From assembly GCA_951802115.1 (NCBI GenBank), contig CATOPL010000004.1, positions 62,001 through 126,000 of the forward strand: a stretch of DNA of 64,000 nt. Direction: 5' to 3'. The notes under the pieces were generated by a model. It was not told where the DNA came from and did no database searches. It saw nothing but the letters and a program-made list of their open reading frames with translations. Source of the DNA: an uncultured Lachnospiraceae bacterium. Its GTDB lineage: Bacteria; Bacillota; Clostridia; Lachnospirales; Lachnospiraceae. The translations under genes and the position numbers were made by a program. Each line of letters starts with the position of its first letter. Position 1 is the first letter of the stretch. Shown here in pieces: positions 45,902-54,578 of this stretch.

Positions 45902-45928
45902 TTAGCACTCAATCTTTGTGAGTGCTAA
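45902..45928. promoter_or_regulatory. CIRCE element (HrcA operator) at htpG
   Basis: TTAGCACTC-N9-GAGTGCTAA, a perfect match to the CIRCE consensus. It lies 7 bases upstream of the htpG -35 box, not downstream or across the promoter as is usual. HrcA, a heat-sensitive repressor, is expected to bind. Confidence 0.93.
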
Positions 45929-45978
45929 TAGTTTTTCCCTTAAATTTTAAACAAATTCCAAAACACCTGGTCCATTTG

Positions 45979-46007
45979 TTGATTTCGCCCATATCCTGTG
46001 TTACAAT
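45979..46007 (+). promoter_or_regulatory. Promoter of the cytidylate-kinase-like gene
   Basis: TTGATT (45979-45984), 17-base spacer, TACAAT (46002-46007). About 50 bp from CIRCE on the other strand. Confidence 0.75.
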
Positions 46008-46047
46008 AATACTCGACTTATAATATTTCCACAAAGGGGTGGTGTAT

Positions 46048-46677
46048 ATGGCAAAAAAATTTACGATTACATTAGGACGTGAGTGCGGTGCAGGCGCAAC
46101 GCTGATCGCACAGACATTATCTGCAGACCTGGGTATCCCGTATTACGACAAGGATATCTTCCGCATGGTCTCCGACAGAAGCGGCGTACTGGAAGAATTT
46201 TTTCATGTGAACAACGAACGGCCCGGCAACAATCTTCTGTACAAAATCATCAAGGAACTGAACCCAAGAGACCAGAAACCTTCCCTGGGAAAAGATATTG
46301 TCTCTCCGGACAATCTGTTCCGTTTCCAGTCCGAGCTGATCCGCGAGCTTGCAGAAAATGAAACCTGTATGATTATCGGACGCTGTTCTGATTACATTCT
46401 GAGGGATCATGACAACGTTGTAAAAGTATTTGTATGCGGAGATTCCGAGAGCAAGATCCACCGGATGATGAATACGTTCTCACTGGAACGCAATACCGCC
46501 ATTGACCGTATCAAAGATACCGATAAGCAGCGCCGCAAGTATTATAATTATTATACAGGCAAGACCTGGGATGTGGCAGCCAATTACGATCTCTGTCTGA
46601 ACACCGGCAATATGTCGATTGAAGAAGGCGCCGAAATCATCAAGTGTTATCTGAAACAGAAAAACTATATAGACTGA
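46048..46677 (+). CDS. Cytidylate-kinase-like protein
   Basis: 209 residues from ATG 46048, GGGGTGG about 6 bases upstream. P-loop region TLGRECGAGATLIAQTLS, then GIPYYDKDIFRMV, CMIIGRCSDYIL and DTDKQRRKYYNYYTGKTW (lid and NMP-binding parts). This is the 'cytidylate kinase-like family' common in Clostridia, which differs from housekeeping Cmk; its true substrate is unproven. Monocistronic between its own promoter and a hairpin. Confidence 0.85.
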   Translation: MAKKFTITLGRECGAGATLIAQTLSADLGIPYYDKDIFRMVSDRSGVLEEFFHVNNERPGNNLLYKIIKELNPRDQKPSLGKDIVSPDNLFRFQSELIRELAENETCMIIGRCSDYILRDHDNVVKVFVCGDSESKIHRMMNTFSLERNTAIDRIKDTDKQRRKYYNYYTGKTWDVAANYDLCLNTGNMSIEEGAEIIKCYLKQKNYID

Positions 46678-46725
46678 TCACGGCGCAGGATGCAGTTGTG
46701 TACAAACAGCACGGTCGCGAAATCA

Positions 46726-46768
46726 ATCCTGCCTGTTTACTCAGCAACGCTGTGTAAACAGGCAGGAT
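46726..46768. terminator. Large hairpin between convergent genes
   Basis: ATCCTGCCTGTTTAC (46726-46740) and its exact complement (46754-46768), 13-base loop. It lacks a proper T-run on either strand, so efficiency as an intrinsic terminator is uncertain, but position between convergent genes fits. Confidence 0.55.
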
Positions 46769-46793
46769 CATACATTATACAGTCTCAGAACAA

Positions 46794-47279
46794 TTACTGC
46801 AGATCCAGTTTCATATAAATGCTGCCCTTCATCGGACTGTCATTATATCTGGAAATCTCATAAAACCCCAGGCGTTTATACATCCTGACTGCATCATTCA
46901 AAAAAGGCAGTGTATCCAGAAGCATGTGCCGATAACCGATCTCCTTTGCATCTTCCACAACCCGCCTTACAAGCCGGCTTCCGATCTGCCTGCCTCTGTA
47001 CGCAGGCCGTACATACAGACGCTTCATCTCACAGTTTTCACTGTCTATTTTTCGAAGTCCAATACACCCGGCAGGAGAGTCTTCCTGACAGGCCAGATAG
47101 AGCCTCCCTTCCGGCGGGCCGTACTTTAACCCCAAATTTTTAATTTCTTTTTCATAATTCTGTATTTGCAGATATTGCCAAATGGCAGGATCTCCTTTGG
47201 CCAGCATATCCGTATATTCTGAAAACAGCATACCAATCTCCTCATGGCGATCATATGCAGGCAATATATTTATATCCAT
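46794..47279 (-). CDS. GNAT-family N-acetyltransferase
   Basis: 161 residues from ATG 47279 (GAGGG 6 bases upstream; the track start overlaps glpK). Acetyl-CoA loop VRPAYRGRQIGSRLVRRV (RGxxxGxxL) and closing VRMYKRLGFYE. It follows glpK on the same strand. Substrate unknown; LDTLPFLNDAVRMYKRLGF resembles small amino-acid or protein acetylases. Confidence 0.85.
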   Translation of the reverse strand: MDINILPAYDRHEEIGMLFSEYTDMLAKGDPAIWQYLQIQNYEKEIKNLGLKYGPPEGRLYLACQEDSPAGCIGLRKIDSENCEMKRLYVRPAYRGRQIGSRLVRRVVEDAKEIGYRHMLLDTLPFLNDAVRMYKRLGFYEISRYNDSPMKGSIYMKLDLQ

Positions 47280-47334
47280 TTTATCCCTCTTTCCTAAAAG
47301 CAGCCTTTGTACATACTCTGCAAAAATGAAACAT

Positions 47335-48867
<1,533 letters not shown>

Positions 48868-48928
48868 TTAAGCGCCTCTGTATTGACCTCTGATCGACGC
48901 TTTTCAGACAGCTGATATTCGATACACG

Positions 48929-48952
48929 AAAAAGAGTCCGGCGAGCCGGACT
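48929..48952 (-). terminator. Second terminator downstream of the tRNA-Leu pair
   Basis: AGTCCGGC-GA-GCCGGACT with a T-run on minus. It stands between the tRNA unit and glpK and would block read-through. Confidence 0.75.
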
Positions 48953-49001
48953 ACCGAGCCATAGCATGTTCATATCACAGAATACATTTCTACACGAAAC
49001 A

Positions 49002-49028
49002 AAAAAACCCGGAAGCCATACTTCCGGG
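49002..49028 (-). terminator. Terminator of the tRNA-Leu(CAG)/(UAA) transcript
   Basis: On minus: CCCGGAAG-TATGG-CTTCCGGG then seven T. 10 bases after the first tRNA 3' end. Confidence 0.9.
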
Positions 49029-49037
49029 AATCAGCAA

Positions 49038-49122
49038 TGCGGAAGAAGGGACTTGAACCCTCACGAGCGTAGCGCTCACAAGAACCTGAATCTTGCTCGT
49101 CTGCCAATTCCGACACTTCCGC
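49038..49122 (-). tRNA. tRNA-Leu (anticodon CAG), copy 1
   Basis: 85 bases including the A73 discriminator; class II tRNA with a long variable arm (GTGAGCGCTACGCTCGTG region). Acceptor GCGGAAG pairs with CTTCCGC; anticodon loop TTCAGGT gives CAG. T-loop GGTTCAAGTCC present. The CCA end is not encoded. Identical in sequence to the copy at 49617. Confidence 0.95.
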
Positions 49123-49163
49123 AAACCGTATGAATTTTTTTAACAGAGCCCATACTCTCTGTA

Positions 49164-49247
49164 TGCGGAAGATGGGACTTGAACCCACACGACCTAACGG
49201 TCACAAGATCCTTAGTCTTGCTCGTCTGCCAATTCCGACACTTCCGC
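49164..49247 (-). tRNA. tRNA-Leu (anticodon UAA)
   Basis: 84 bases. Same acceptor and D-arm as its neighbours; anticodon loop CTAAGGA gives TAA; variable arm GTGACCGTTAGGTCGTG. CCA not encoded. 41 bases upstream (in transcription) of tRNA-Leu(CAG) copy 1, so both share one transcript. Confidence 0.95.
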
Positions 49248-49282
49248 GAACCGCTGAATCACTAAGCGACTCAACGATAGAT

Positions 49283-49311
49283 ATTATAGCACGTGATATT
49301 ACTCCCGTCAA
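49283..49311 (-). promoter_or_regulatory. Promoter of the tRNA-Leu(UAA)-Leu(CAG) pair
   Basis: On minus: TTGACG (49311-49306), 17-base spacer, TATAAT (49288-49283). Confidence 0.88.
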
Positions 49312-49565
49312 TACTATTTTTCAAAATTTTGTAGAAAAATTGACAGTTTTGTTGCCGGCCACAATTCTGTACATAATTTGAAGCTATTTTATTATATTAT
49401 TTCTGAGTGTGTTTGAACATTGCTTTCCGTCAGATGTGCGTCAGTCTGCGGGAAATTGATTCCGAATGAGGCAGGCATAACGGATATGTTGGCCGAATAA
49501 GGGACAACTATACCGCAAAATACCGCGTGCAGATGATAGAAATAAATACGCAAATACTCTTTAAA
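49312..49565. other. Spacer between tRNA transcripts, no gene seen
   Basis: Together with its flanks this makes a 369-bp stretch (49248-49616) without a coding gene. Besides the tRNA promoter on its left and a terminator on its right, I see AT-rich sequence only. ORF 49392..49757 on minus runs through tRNA copy 2 and is an artefact. Confidence 0.5.
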
Positions 49566-49611
49566 AAGAAAAAACGCGAAGCATAAAACCTCACCGGGCC
49601 TGCTTCGCGTC
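49566..49611 (-). terminator. Terminator of tRNA-Leu(CAG) copy 2
   Basis: On minus: ACGCGAAGCA / TGCTTCGCGT 10-bp stem with a 17-base loop, then TTTTTC. 6 bases after the tRNA 3' end. Confidence 0.88.
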
Positions 49612-49616
49612 TGCAG

Positions 49617-49701
49617 TGCGGAAGAAGGGACTTGAACCCTCACGAGCGTAGCGCTCACAAGAACCTGAATCTTGCTCGTCTGCCAATTCCGACACTTCCG
49701 C
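49617..49701 (-). tRNA. tRNA-Leu (anticodon CAG), copy 2
   Basis: 85 bases, the same as copy 1 at every position I compared. CCA not encoded. It has its own promoter (49729-49757) and terminator. Confidence 0.95.
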
Positions 49702-49728
49702 ATCTCAAATATAACTATCACAAACGTT

Positions 49729-49757
49729 ATAATACAACAACTTGACAAAAAAGTCAA
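49729..49757 (-). promoter_or_regulatory. Promoter of tRNA-Leu(CAG) copy 2
   Basis: On minus: TTGACT (49757-49752), 17-base spacer, TATTAT (49734-49729). Its -35 lies 4 bases from the -35 of the divergent HTH gene. Confidence 0.75.
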
Positions 49758-49770
49758 ATATTTTTACAAT
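49742..49770 (+). promoter_or_regulatory. Promoter of the HTH regulator gene
   Basis: TTGACA (49742-49747), 17-base spacer, TACAAT (49765-49770). The spacer contains the opposing -35 of the tRNA promoter, so both cannot be occupied at once. Confidence 0.8.
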
Positions 49771-49862
49771 GTATCTTAAAAAATGCTCTCCGCAGGTTCT
49801 AATTATGACCTGTTTTAAAGTATTATTTAATAATAGAACCCAGTCTGAAAGGAAGGTCAAAA

Positions 49863-50183
49863 ATGGATTATCATGCATTAGGAAAAAGAATTCGGGAAGA
49901 ACGTCTAAGGCTGAATCTGACCCAGGAAAAGTTAGCGGAAGAGGTCGGAGTATCCACCGCCTATATCGGTCAGATTGAGAGAGGAGAGCGTAGTCTGACC
50001 TTGGACAAGCTTGTGAAGGTCGTAAATCGTCTTGGCGTTACTATCGACTTTCTGCTTGCTGATTATGTCGTAGCAACAGACGACACCAGCATGAATCTGT
50101 TGATCCAGCTTATGCACGATCGTACAACCGAAGAGAAGGCACTGGCGATTAATTTGCTGAAAGTTCTTTTCGCAAGCAAATAG
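49863..50183 (+). CDS. HTH (XRE-family) transcriptional regulator
   Basis: 106 residues, GAAAGGAAGG upstream. HTH_3 domain about 5-62: LGKRIREERLRLNLTQEKLAEEVGVS and TAYIGQIERGERSLTLDKL are the two DNA-binding helices. A short C-terminal helical part (MNLLIQLMHDRTTEEKAL) may dimerise or sense. Chromosomal rather than phage-like surroundings; target unknown, possibly its own promoter, which overlaps that of a tRNA. Confidence 0.9.
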   Translation: MDYHALGKRIREERLRLNLTQEKLAEEVGVSTAYIGQIERGERSLTLDKLVKVVNRLGVTIDFLLADYVVATDDTSMNLLIQLMHDRTTEEKALAINLLKVLFASK

Positions 50184-50194
50184 GTCATTTGCAA

Positions 50195-50233
50195 AAAGGG
50201 GTTGTCGGAAAAATTTGCCGGCAGCCCCTTTTG
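50195..50233. terminator. Bidirectional terminator between HTH and prepilin peptidase genes
   Basis: AAAAGGGGTTGTCGG pairs with CCGGCAGCCCCTTTT (15 bp with G-U pairs); T-run on plus and on minus. Confidence 0.88.
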
Positions 50234-50250
50234 CTGCTTGCAGAATATTT

Positions 50251-50961
50251 TCAGCAAGGCGCTGACAGATACCAGCCTGCCGCCTCATCTCCCCAGAAAA
50301 GCGCCGCCGCAAGACCGAGGGCAAGAAACGGGCCCAGGGCAACTGTGTCTTTGCGGCCAAGCTTTTTACACATCATCATCAGGACGCAGTAAACGCCTCC
50401 TGTCGTCAGGCCCGCGAACATTGCAAAAATGATCGCCCGCCATCCCAGAAAAAATCCGCTGAAAGCCATCAGTTTAATATCTCCGCTTCCAAACGCTCCG
50501 ACAGTCAGAACCGCTATCAGCAGCATGGGCAGAGACGCCGCAACCATACCCGAAAGCCGGTCCTGCACCCCATGTTCCGGAAAAATCCACAGAGCTGCAA
50601 CTCCCAGCAACAGGATCCATACGTGAAAATGATTGTAAATAGTTTTCGAATCCCAGTCTGTCCATGCTACAATGGTCAGAATTCCCAGATAGAAAAACGA
50701 TACCAGTCCTTTTAAAGACAGGATTCCCGTACTTTGACAGCCAAAAAAGAACATACAGACAATATACATCACACCACCTGTGCATTCCATTCCTAAACGA
50801 CGCCAGGATCTGACCGTCCCACATTCAACACAGGCGCCGCTTTCTTCGACCATACATTTCTCCTGGGACAACCTCCAGGACATCCTGTCCAGAAAACCGA
50901 ATATCCAGGCACCCGCCAGAAACTGAAGCAGGCATATACTTCCTTTCAGTACAACAGTCAC
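50251..50961 (-). CDS. Type IV prepilin peptidase (A24)
   Basis: 236 residues from GTG 50961, preceded by GGAGG at 10 bases; the track's TTG 51015 lacks a site. About seven membrane segments. Catalytic aspartates: WTDWDSKTI and FGSGDIKLM (GxGD). The cytoplasmic zinc-loop region has one CxxC (ACVECGTVRSW) but the second pair of cysteines seen in many PilD/ComC proteins is absent. Cleaves leader peptides of prepilin-like proteins, for example competence pseudopilins, which fits the comEA/comEC genes at 24-30 kb although no pilin gene lies nearby. Confidence 0.85.
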   Translation of the reverse strand: MTVVLKGSICLLQFLAGAWIFGFLDRMSWRLSQEKCMVEESGACVECGTVRSWRRLGMECTGGVMYIVCMFFFGCQSTGILSLKGLVSFFYLGILTIVAWTDWDSKTIYNHFHVWILLLGVAALWIFPEHGVQDRLSGMVAASLPMLLIAVLTVGAFGSGDIKLMAFSGFFLGWRAIIFAMFAGLTTGGVYCVLMMMCKKLGRKDTVALGPFLALGLAAALFWGDEAAGWYLSAPC

Positions 50962-51040
50962 AAATGCATTTCCTCCCGAACATGAGGTCTGAATGCCCTC
51001 TTTAAACAAAGCCAACTGTTTTAAAAAAACTGAGCCGACA

Positions 51041-51979
51041 TTAAAAATATACCAGCTCCTCTTCTGGTTTTACCGCCTTTTTTATATTGGTAGAATGGAG
51101 CACGATTCCTTCTTCGCCGTTATATTCCGGACGCTTTTCGACCTGCGCTTTTGCCGTCACCGTAATCCATTGCCGCTGTTTTAAGCGGTCTATATACGCA
51201 GAACTGCAGAGAAACCCGATAAAAGCCGTATCATCTGCACAACACGTCATAGCCATACGGCCCGGCACAAAATATCCCTCTGGCAGATGCTTTCCATTAT
51301 AAACCATGGCTGTAAACTGCAGAAGCTTCCCATCATATTTCTCCGGATGATCCATGGCGTCAATATACCAGATTCCATAGTCCGCATCCGCAATCTCAAT
51401 CACATCTGCTTCCAGATCAAACGGCAGCTCCTCCTCAAATTCCAGCATGGCGCCGTCTTCTTTCTCAAAAACCACCTGCGCCTTCGGATTCACAGCGCGC
51501 ATATTCCTTTTATAAGTAGCAGCCGGAATATCGTCACTGCTCCGATTGAAAATGATCAAATCTGAATCCTTTGCCATTTCCATAAAAAGCGACTTCATGT
51601 TTTTAAGATACACATCAAAGGTAGACGCATCCACCACGGTAATCACCTGCGCCACAAACCACCCTTTTGGCATGTACATATCGCGCAGAAAATCCATCCC
51701 CCACATACAGTTGTATTCCAGAACAATCTGTGTGGGCTTGTATTTTTTCTGGCATTCTGCAAGAAACATTTCGTTAAACTCACTTTTGTCTTCCAGCATT
51801 ACCAGAGTGGCATTGGCCTGTTTTAATATTTCTTCATCATATTCTTCGATTCCTTCTTCGCAGGCAAGCACCAGATTGCGCTCTCCGCCGGAAAAATATT
51901 CGTCTGCAAGAGTTTCCAGTGCAAATCTGGTTTTACCGCCCTCCAGAAATCCATGAATCACAAATACAGGAATTTTCAT
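51041..51979 (-). CDS. Degenerate G3E GTPase fused to a YcgQ C-terminal-like domain
   Basis: 312 residues. N-terminal part (about 1-195) has the G3E/CobW layout: Walker A GFLEGGKTRF, VVDASTFDVY, and a base-recognition strand LIIFNRSSDD. The conserved ExSGxG Walker B segment is replaced by LEYNCMWGMDF, and the GCxCC metal-binding motif is missing. C-terminal part (about 210-312; DGKLLQFTAMVYNGKHLPEG, MAMTCCADDTAFIGFLC, QWITVTAKAQVEKRPEY) resembles the C-terminal domain of YcgQ/DUF1980 (TIGR03943), including its CC motif. In Bacillus, YciC-type GTPases and YcgQR are zinc-linked genes. It lies 34 bases downstream of an intact His-rich G3E GTPase, so a role in zinc or other metal delivery is inferred. 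Confidence 0.72.
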   Translation of the reverse strand: MKIPVFVIHGFLEGGKTRFALETLADEYFSGGERNLVLACEEGIEEYDEEILKQANATLVMLEDKSEFNEMFLAECQKKYKPTQIVLEYNCMWGMDFLRDMYMPKGWFVAQVITVVDASTFDVYLKNMKSLFMEMAKDSDLIIFNRSSDDIPAATYKRNMRAVNPKAQVVFEKEDGAMLEFEEELPFDLEADVIEIADADYGIWYIDAMDHPEKYDGKLLQFTAMVYNGKHLPEGYFVPGRMAMTCCADDTAFIGFLCSSAYIDRLKQRQWITVTAKAQVEKRPEYNGEEGIVLHSTNIKKAVKPEEELVYF

Positions 51980-52013
51980 AATCAGCTTCTCCTATCTTAC
52001 TGCCATTGCACCC

Positions 52014-53075
52014 TCAAAGCTCAAAAAGCTTTGTCAGCTCTTCTTCACTCAGATGAGAACCGATCACACAGAGACGTCCGGTATAATCCGCCTCTCCATG
52101 ACGCACTTCATATTCTTCCGGTACCATGTCAAAGTGCAGCCATCCTCCGTCTGTACAGGGGACGATGCCTTTGGCACGCAGAATAATCCCGCAATCGTCG
52201 TCATTTGAAAGCTTTTCCAGTATTTCACAAAGTTTCTCCTCACTGTATTTATGCGGTGTCTCCTGTCCCCAGCTTGTAAATACTTCATCTGCATGATGAT
52301 GGTGATGGTCATGACAGCCGCAGTCTTCTCCATGCACATGGCAGTGTTCATGCTCTCCATGCGCATGATGCTCATGACTGTGTTCCTCATGGTCGTGATG
52401 ATTATGATCATGCCTGTGATCATGGCATCCACAGTCCCCGTCATGCACATGCGCTTCCAGTTCTTCTTTCATCAGCAAGTCCTGATGCTGCATCGCTGCC
52501 AGAATCTGCTCTCCTTTTAATTCCTCCCAGGGAGTCGTAATAATCGTCGCCGTCCCGTTTTTCTCCCTCAGCATCTTCACGCAGGCTTCCAGCTTTTCTT
52601 CTGTCATCTTCTGTGTGCGGCTGATCACAATCGTCCCTGCATGCTCCACCTGATTATTAAAAAATTCCCCAAAGTTTTTCATATACATCCGACATTTCTG
52701 TCCGTCCACCACCGTCACCGAACTGTTCAGCTCCACCGGTTCATGCGCAGCCACACCCTGTACCGCTTTCGTTACATCCGACAGTTTCCCCACACCTGAC
52801 GGTTCAATCAAAATACGGTCCGGAGCGTAAGTTTCGATCACTTCCTTGAGCGCGCTTCCAAAATCTCCCACCAGAGAACAGCAGATACAGCCCGAATTCA
52901 TCTCTGTGATCTGAATACCCGCTTCCTTTAAAAATCCACCGTCGATACCAATCTCTCCGAATTCATTTTCAATCAGGACAATCTTTTCTCCTGCAAACGC
53001 TTCCTTTAACATTTTTTTGATCAACGTGGTCTTTCCGGCTCCCAGAAAACCGGAAACAATTTCAATTTTCGTCAT
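52014..53075 (-). CDS. G3E-family GTPase with His-rich metal-binding insert (CobW/ZNG1-like)
   Basis: 353 residues. Motifs in order: Walker A GFLGAGKTT, ENEFGEIGIDG, metal site SGCICCSL (CxCC), EPSGVGKLSD, VVDGQ, then an exceptionally His/Asp/Cys-rich stretch at about 205-270 (HDHRHDHNHHDHEEHSHEHH and more), and a C-terminal CobW_C domain (about 275-353). Such proteins bind zinc or cobalt and use GTP to insert it into client enzymes. The His tail stores or buffers metal. Zinc is the most likely ion from family precedent. Probably co-transcribed with the downstream fused GTPase. I saw no Zur-type operator upstream. Confidence 0.88.
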   Translation of the reverse strand: MTKIEIVSGFLGAGKTTLIKKMLKEAFAGEKIVLIENEFGEIGIDGGFLKEAGIQITEMNSGCICCSLVGDFGSALKEVIETYAPDRILIEPSGVGKLSDVTKAVQGVAAHEPVELNSSVTVVDGQKCRMYMKNFGEFFNNQVEHAGTIVISRTQKMTEEKLEACVKMLREKNGTATIITTPWEELKGEQILAAMQHQDLLMKEELEAHVHDGDCGCHDHRHDHNHHDHEEHSHEHHAHGEHEHCHVHGEDCGCHDHHHHHADEVFTSWGQETPHKYSEEKLCEILEKLSNDDDCGIILRAKGIVPCTDGGWLHFDMVPEEYEVRHGEADYTGRLCVIGSHLSEEELTKLFEL

Positions 53076-53116
53076 ATTCTGCTCCTTTTCTGTATCCCGC
53101 TAAATCGTATCTCTGT

Positions 53117-53167
53117 AAAACGAAGCCCTCGGAAACCTGCCTGTCCAAGCAGTCCTCCCAAGGGCTT
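53117..53167 (-). terminator. Terminator of the infC-rpmI-rplT operon
   Basis: On minus: GCCCTTGG / CCGAGGGC stem followed by TTCGTTTT. Confidence 0.75.
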
Positions 53168-53184
53168 TTGTGCAACATAGTCTT

Positions 53185-53544
53185 TTATTGATTCAGTGCA
53201 TTTTTTGCAGTCTCTGCCAGTGCAGTAAAGGACGCTGCATCATTTACCGCCATATCTGCCAGAATTTTCCTGTTCATCTCCACGCCTGCAGTCTTCAGTC
53301 CATACATAAATCTGCTGTAGGAAAGTCCGTTCATACGTGCCGCCGCATTGATACGTGCAATCCAGAGCTGTCTGAACTGACGTTTTCTCTGCTTGCGTCC
53401 GGCATAAGCGCTGGTCAGCGCTCTCATCACGGACTGTTTTGCGATTCTGTACTGCTTGCTTCTTGCTCCTCTGTAGCCCTTTGCAAGCTTTAATACTCTA
53501 TTATGTCTCTTTTTAGCGTTTAAGCCGCCTTTCACTCTTGCCAT
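53185..53544 (-). CDS. rplT: 50S ribosomal protein L20
   Basis: 119 residues, AGGAGG upstream. [23 protein letters not shown] and [18 protein letters not shown] are diagnostic. Early 23S-binding protein; in Firmicutes it also represses its own operon by binding the leader RNA, which fits the leader at 54385-54536. Confidence 0.97.
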   Translation of the reverse strand: MARVKGGLNAKKRHNRVLKLAKGYRGARSKQYRIAKQSVMRALTSAYAGRKQRKRQFRQLWIARINAAARMNGLSYSRFMYGLKTAGVEMNRKILADMAVNDAASFTALAETAKNALNQ

Positions 53545-53571
53545 TTTTCTTCCTCCTTAACTGCCAAAATC

Positions 53572-53769
53572 TTATAAATAAGGTAAAATCTTCTTCATGT
53601 TTTTTACATTGGTCGCATCCGTAATCGTGGATTTTCTGAGATTCCTTTTTCTCTTCTGAGATTTTTTCGTTAAGATATGGCTCTTATAAGCTTTCATTCT
53701 TTTTAACTGTCCGGTTCCGGTCTTTTTAAAACGTTTTGCAGCTGCTCTGCTTGTCTTTACCTTTGGCAT
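53572..53769 (-). CDS. rpmI: 50S ribosomal protein L35
   Basis: 65 residues; [20 protein letters not shown] and the basic [17 protein letters not shown] middle are characteristic. 27 bases before rplT. AGGAGG precedes its ATG. Confidence 0.97.
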   Translation of the reverse strand: MPKVKTSRAAAKRFKKTGTGQLKRMKAYKSHILTKKSQKRKRNLRKSTITDATNVKNMKKILPYL

Positions 53770-53874
53770 ATGTTGATTCCTCCTGTAAACATATTCTATA
53801 TTGCCCAGATCACAGACCTGGCATAACTTACCGGTCTCTGTAAGAGACCCGCCCTTTACAGCTTTTTAGATAAG

Positions 53875-54384
53875 TTAATTACGCTTTTCACTGAAAAACA
53901 TGGTCATGCTGCGGCCTTCCATCTTCGGCGCTCTGTCGATAACCGCGATGTCTGCCAGCTTTTCGGCAAACACATCCAGGATCCGTTTACTACTCTGCAC
54001 ATGCGCCATTTCACGTCCACGAAAACGCAGGGTAACTTTCACCTTGTCACCCTTCTGAATGAACTTTCTTGCCGCATTGACCTTCGTATTCAGATCGTTG
54101 TCATCAATATTCGGAGACAGACGAACTTCTTTGATTTCGATGGTTTTCTGCTTCTTTCTTGCTTCTTTCTCTTTTCTTGCCAGCTCATAACGGTATTTGC
54201 CGTAATCAATGATCTTACATACCGGCGGCTTGGCAGTAGGAGCAATCTTTACAAGATCCAGCTCAGCCTCCCTCGCCATTTTCATTGCCTCACTGGCAGA
54301 CATAATGCCCAACTGCTCTCCATCCCGACCGATCAGGCGGATCTCCCGATCTCTGATCTGCTCGTTAATCATTAATTCGCTAAT
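53875..54384 (-). CDS. infC: Translation initiation factor IF-3, AUU start
   Basis: 169 residues beginning at ATT 54384, placed 7 bases after GGAGGTG; the track's start at 54441 lies inside the leader terminator. The protein then reads (M)SELMINEQIRDREIRLIGRDGEQLGIM, the normal IF-3 N-terminus; KYRYELARKEKEARKKQ and FRGREMAHVQ are further landmarks. The AUU start is the known self-control device of IF-3, which rejects non-canonical starts when abundant. Confidence 0.95.
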   Translation of the reverse strand: MSELMINEQIRDREIRLIGRDGEQLGIMSASEAMKMAREAELDLVKIAPTAKPPVCKIIDYGKYRYELARKEKEARKKQKTIEIKEVRLSPNIDDNDLNTKVNAARKFIQKGDKVKVTLRFRGREMAHVQSSKRILDVFAEKLADIAVIDRAPKMEGRSMTMFFSEKRN

Positions 54385-54536
54385 AACTGTACACCTCCGC
54401 GCATAAAAAAGTGGATAGAAAACTATCCACTTAACATACAAAAGAAATATGCTGACGCATACTGCTTTACCGTATTAACCCAGGTCACTTCCTGTGCCAA
54501 GGTGAGAGTGGATACTCTTCTTTCATTTCATAACCT
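54385..54536 (-). promoter_or_regulatory. L20-type attenuating leader of infC-rpmI-rplT
   Basis: About 150-base leader. Its 3' end is an intrinsic terminator: AAGTGGATAG-TTTT-CTATCCACTT then six T (54404-54432), ending 10 bases before the infC ribosome site. An upstream TATCCACT (minus strand at 54514-54507) is an exact complement of the terminator's first arm and can form an anti-terminator. This is the logic of Firmicutes L20 leaders, where L20 binding favours termination. Confidence 0.82.
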
Positions 54537-54541
54537 TAAAT

Positions 54542-54570
54542 ACCATAACACAGGAAATGTCCGGTGTCAA
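54542..54570 (-). promoter_or_regulatory. Promoter of the infC operon
   Basis: On minus: TTGACA (54570-54565), 17-base spacer, TATGGT (54547-54542). Confidence 0.85.
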
Positions 54571-54578
54571 CTGTTTTT

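Noticed and set aside
49038-49701. Repeated 85-base sequences as a possible CRISPR or mobile repeat
   Set aside because: Both copies fold as complete tRNA-Leu genes with promoter and terminator; the intervening unit is a third tRNA-Leu.
52251-52520. Methionine-rich plus-strand ORF
   Set aside because: The Met/Val repeats are simply the reverse complement of the His-rich tract of the G3E GTPase.
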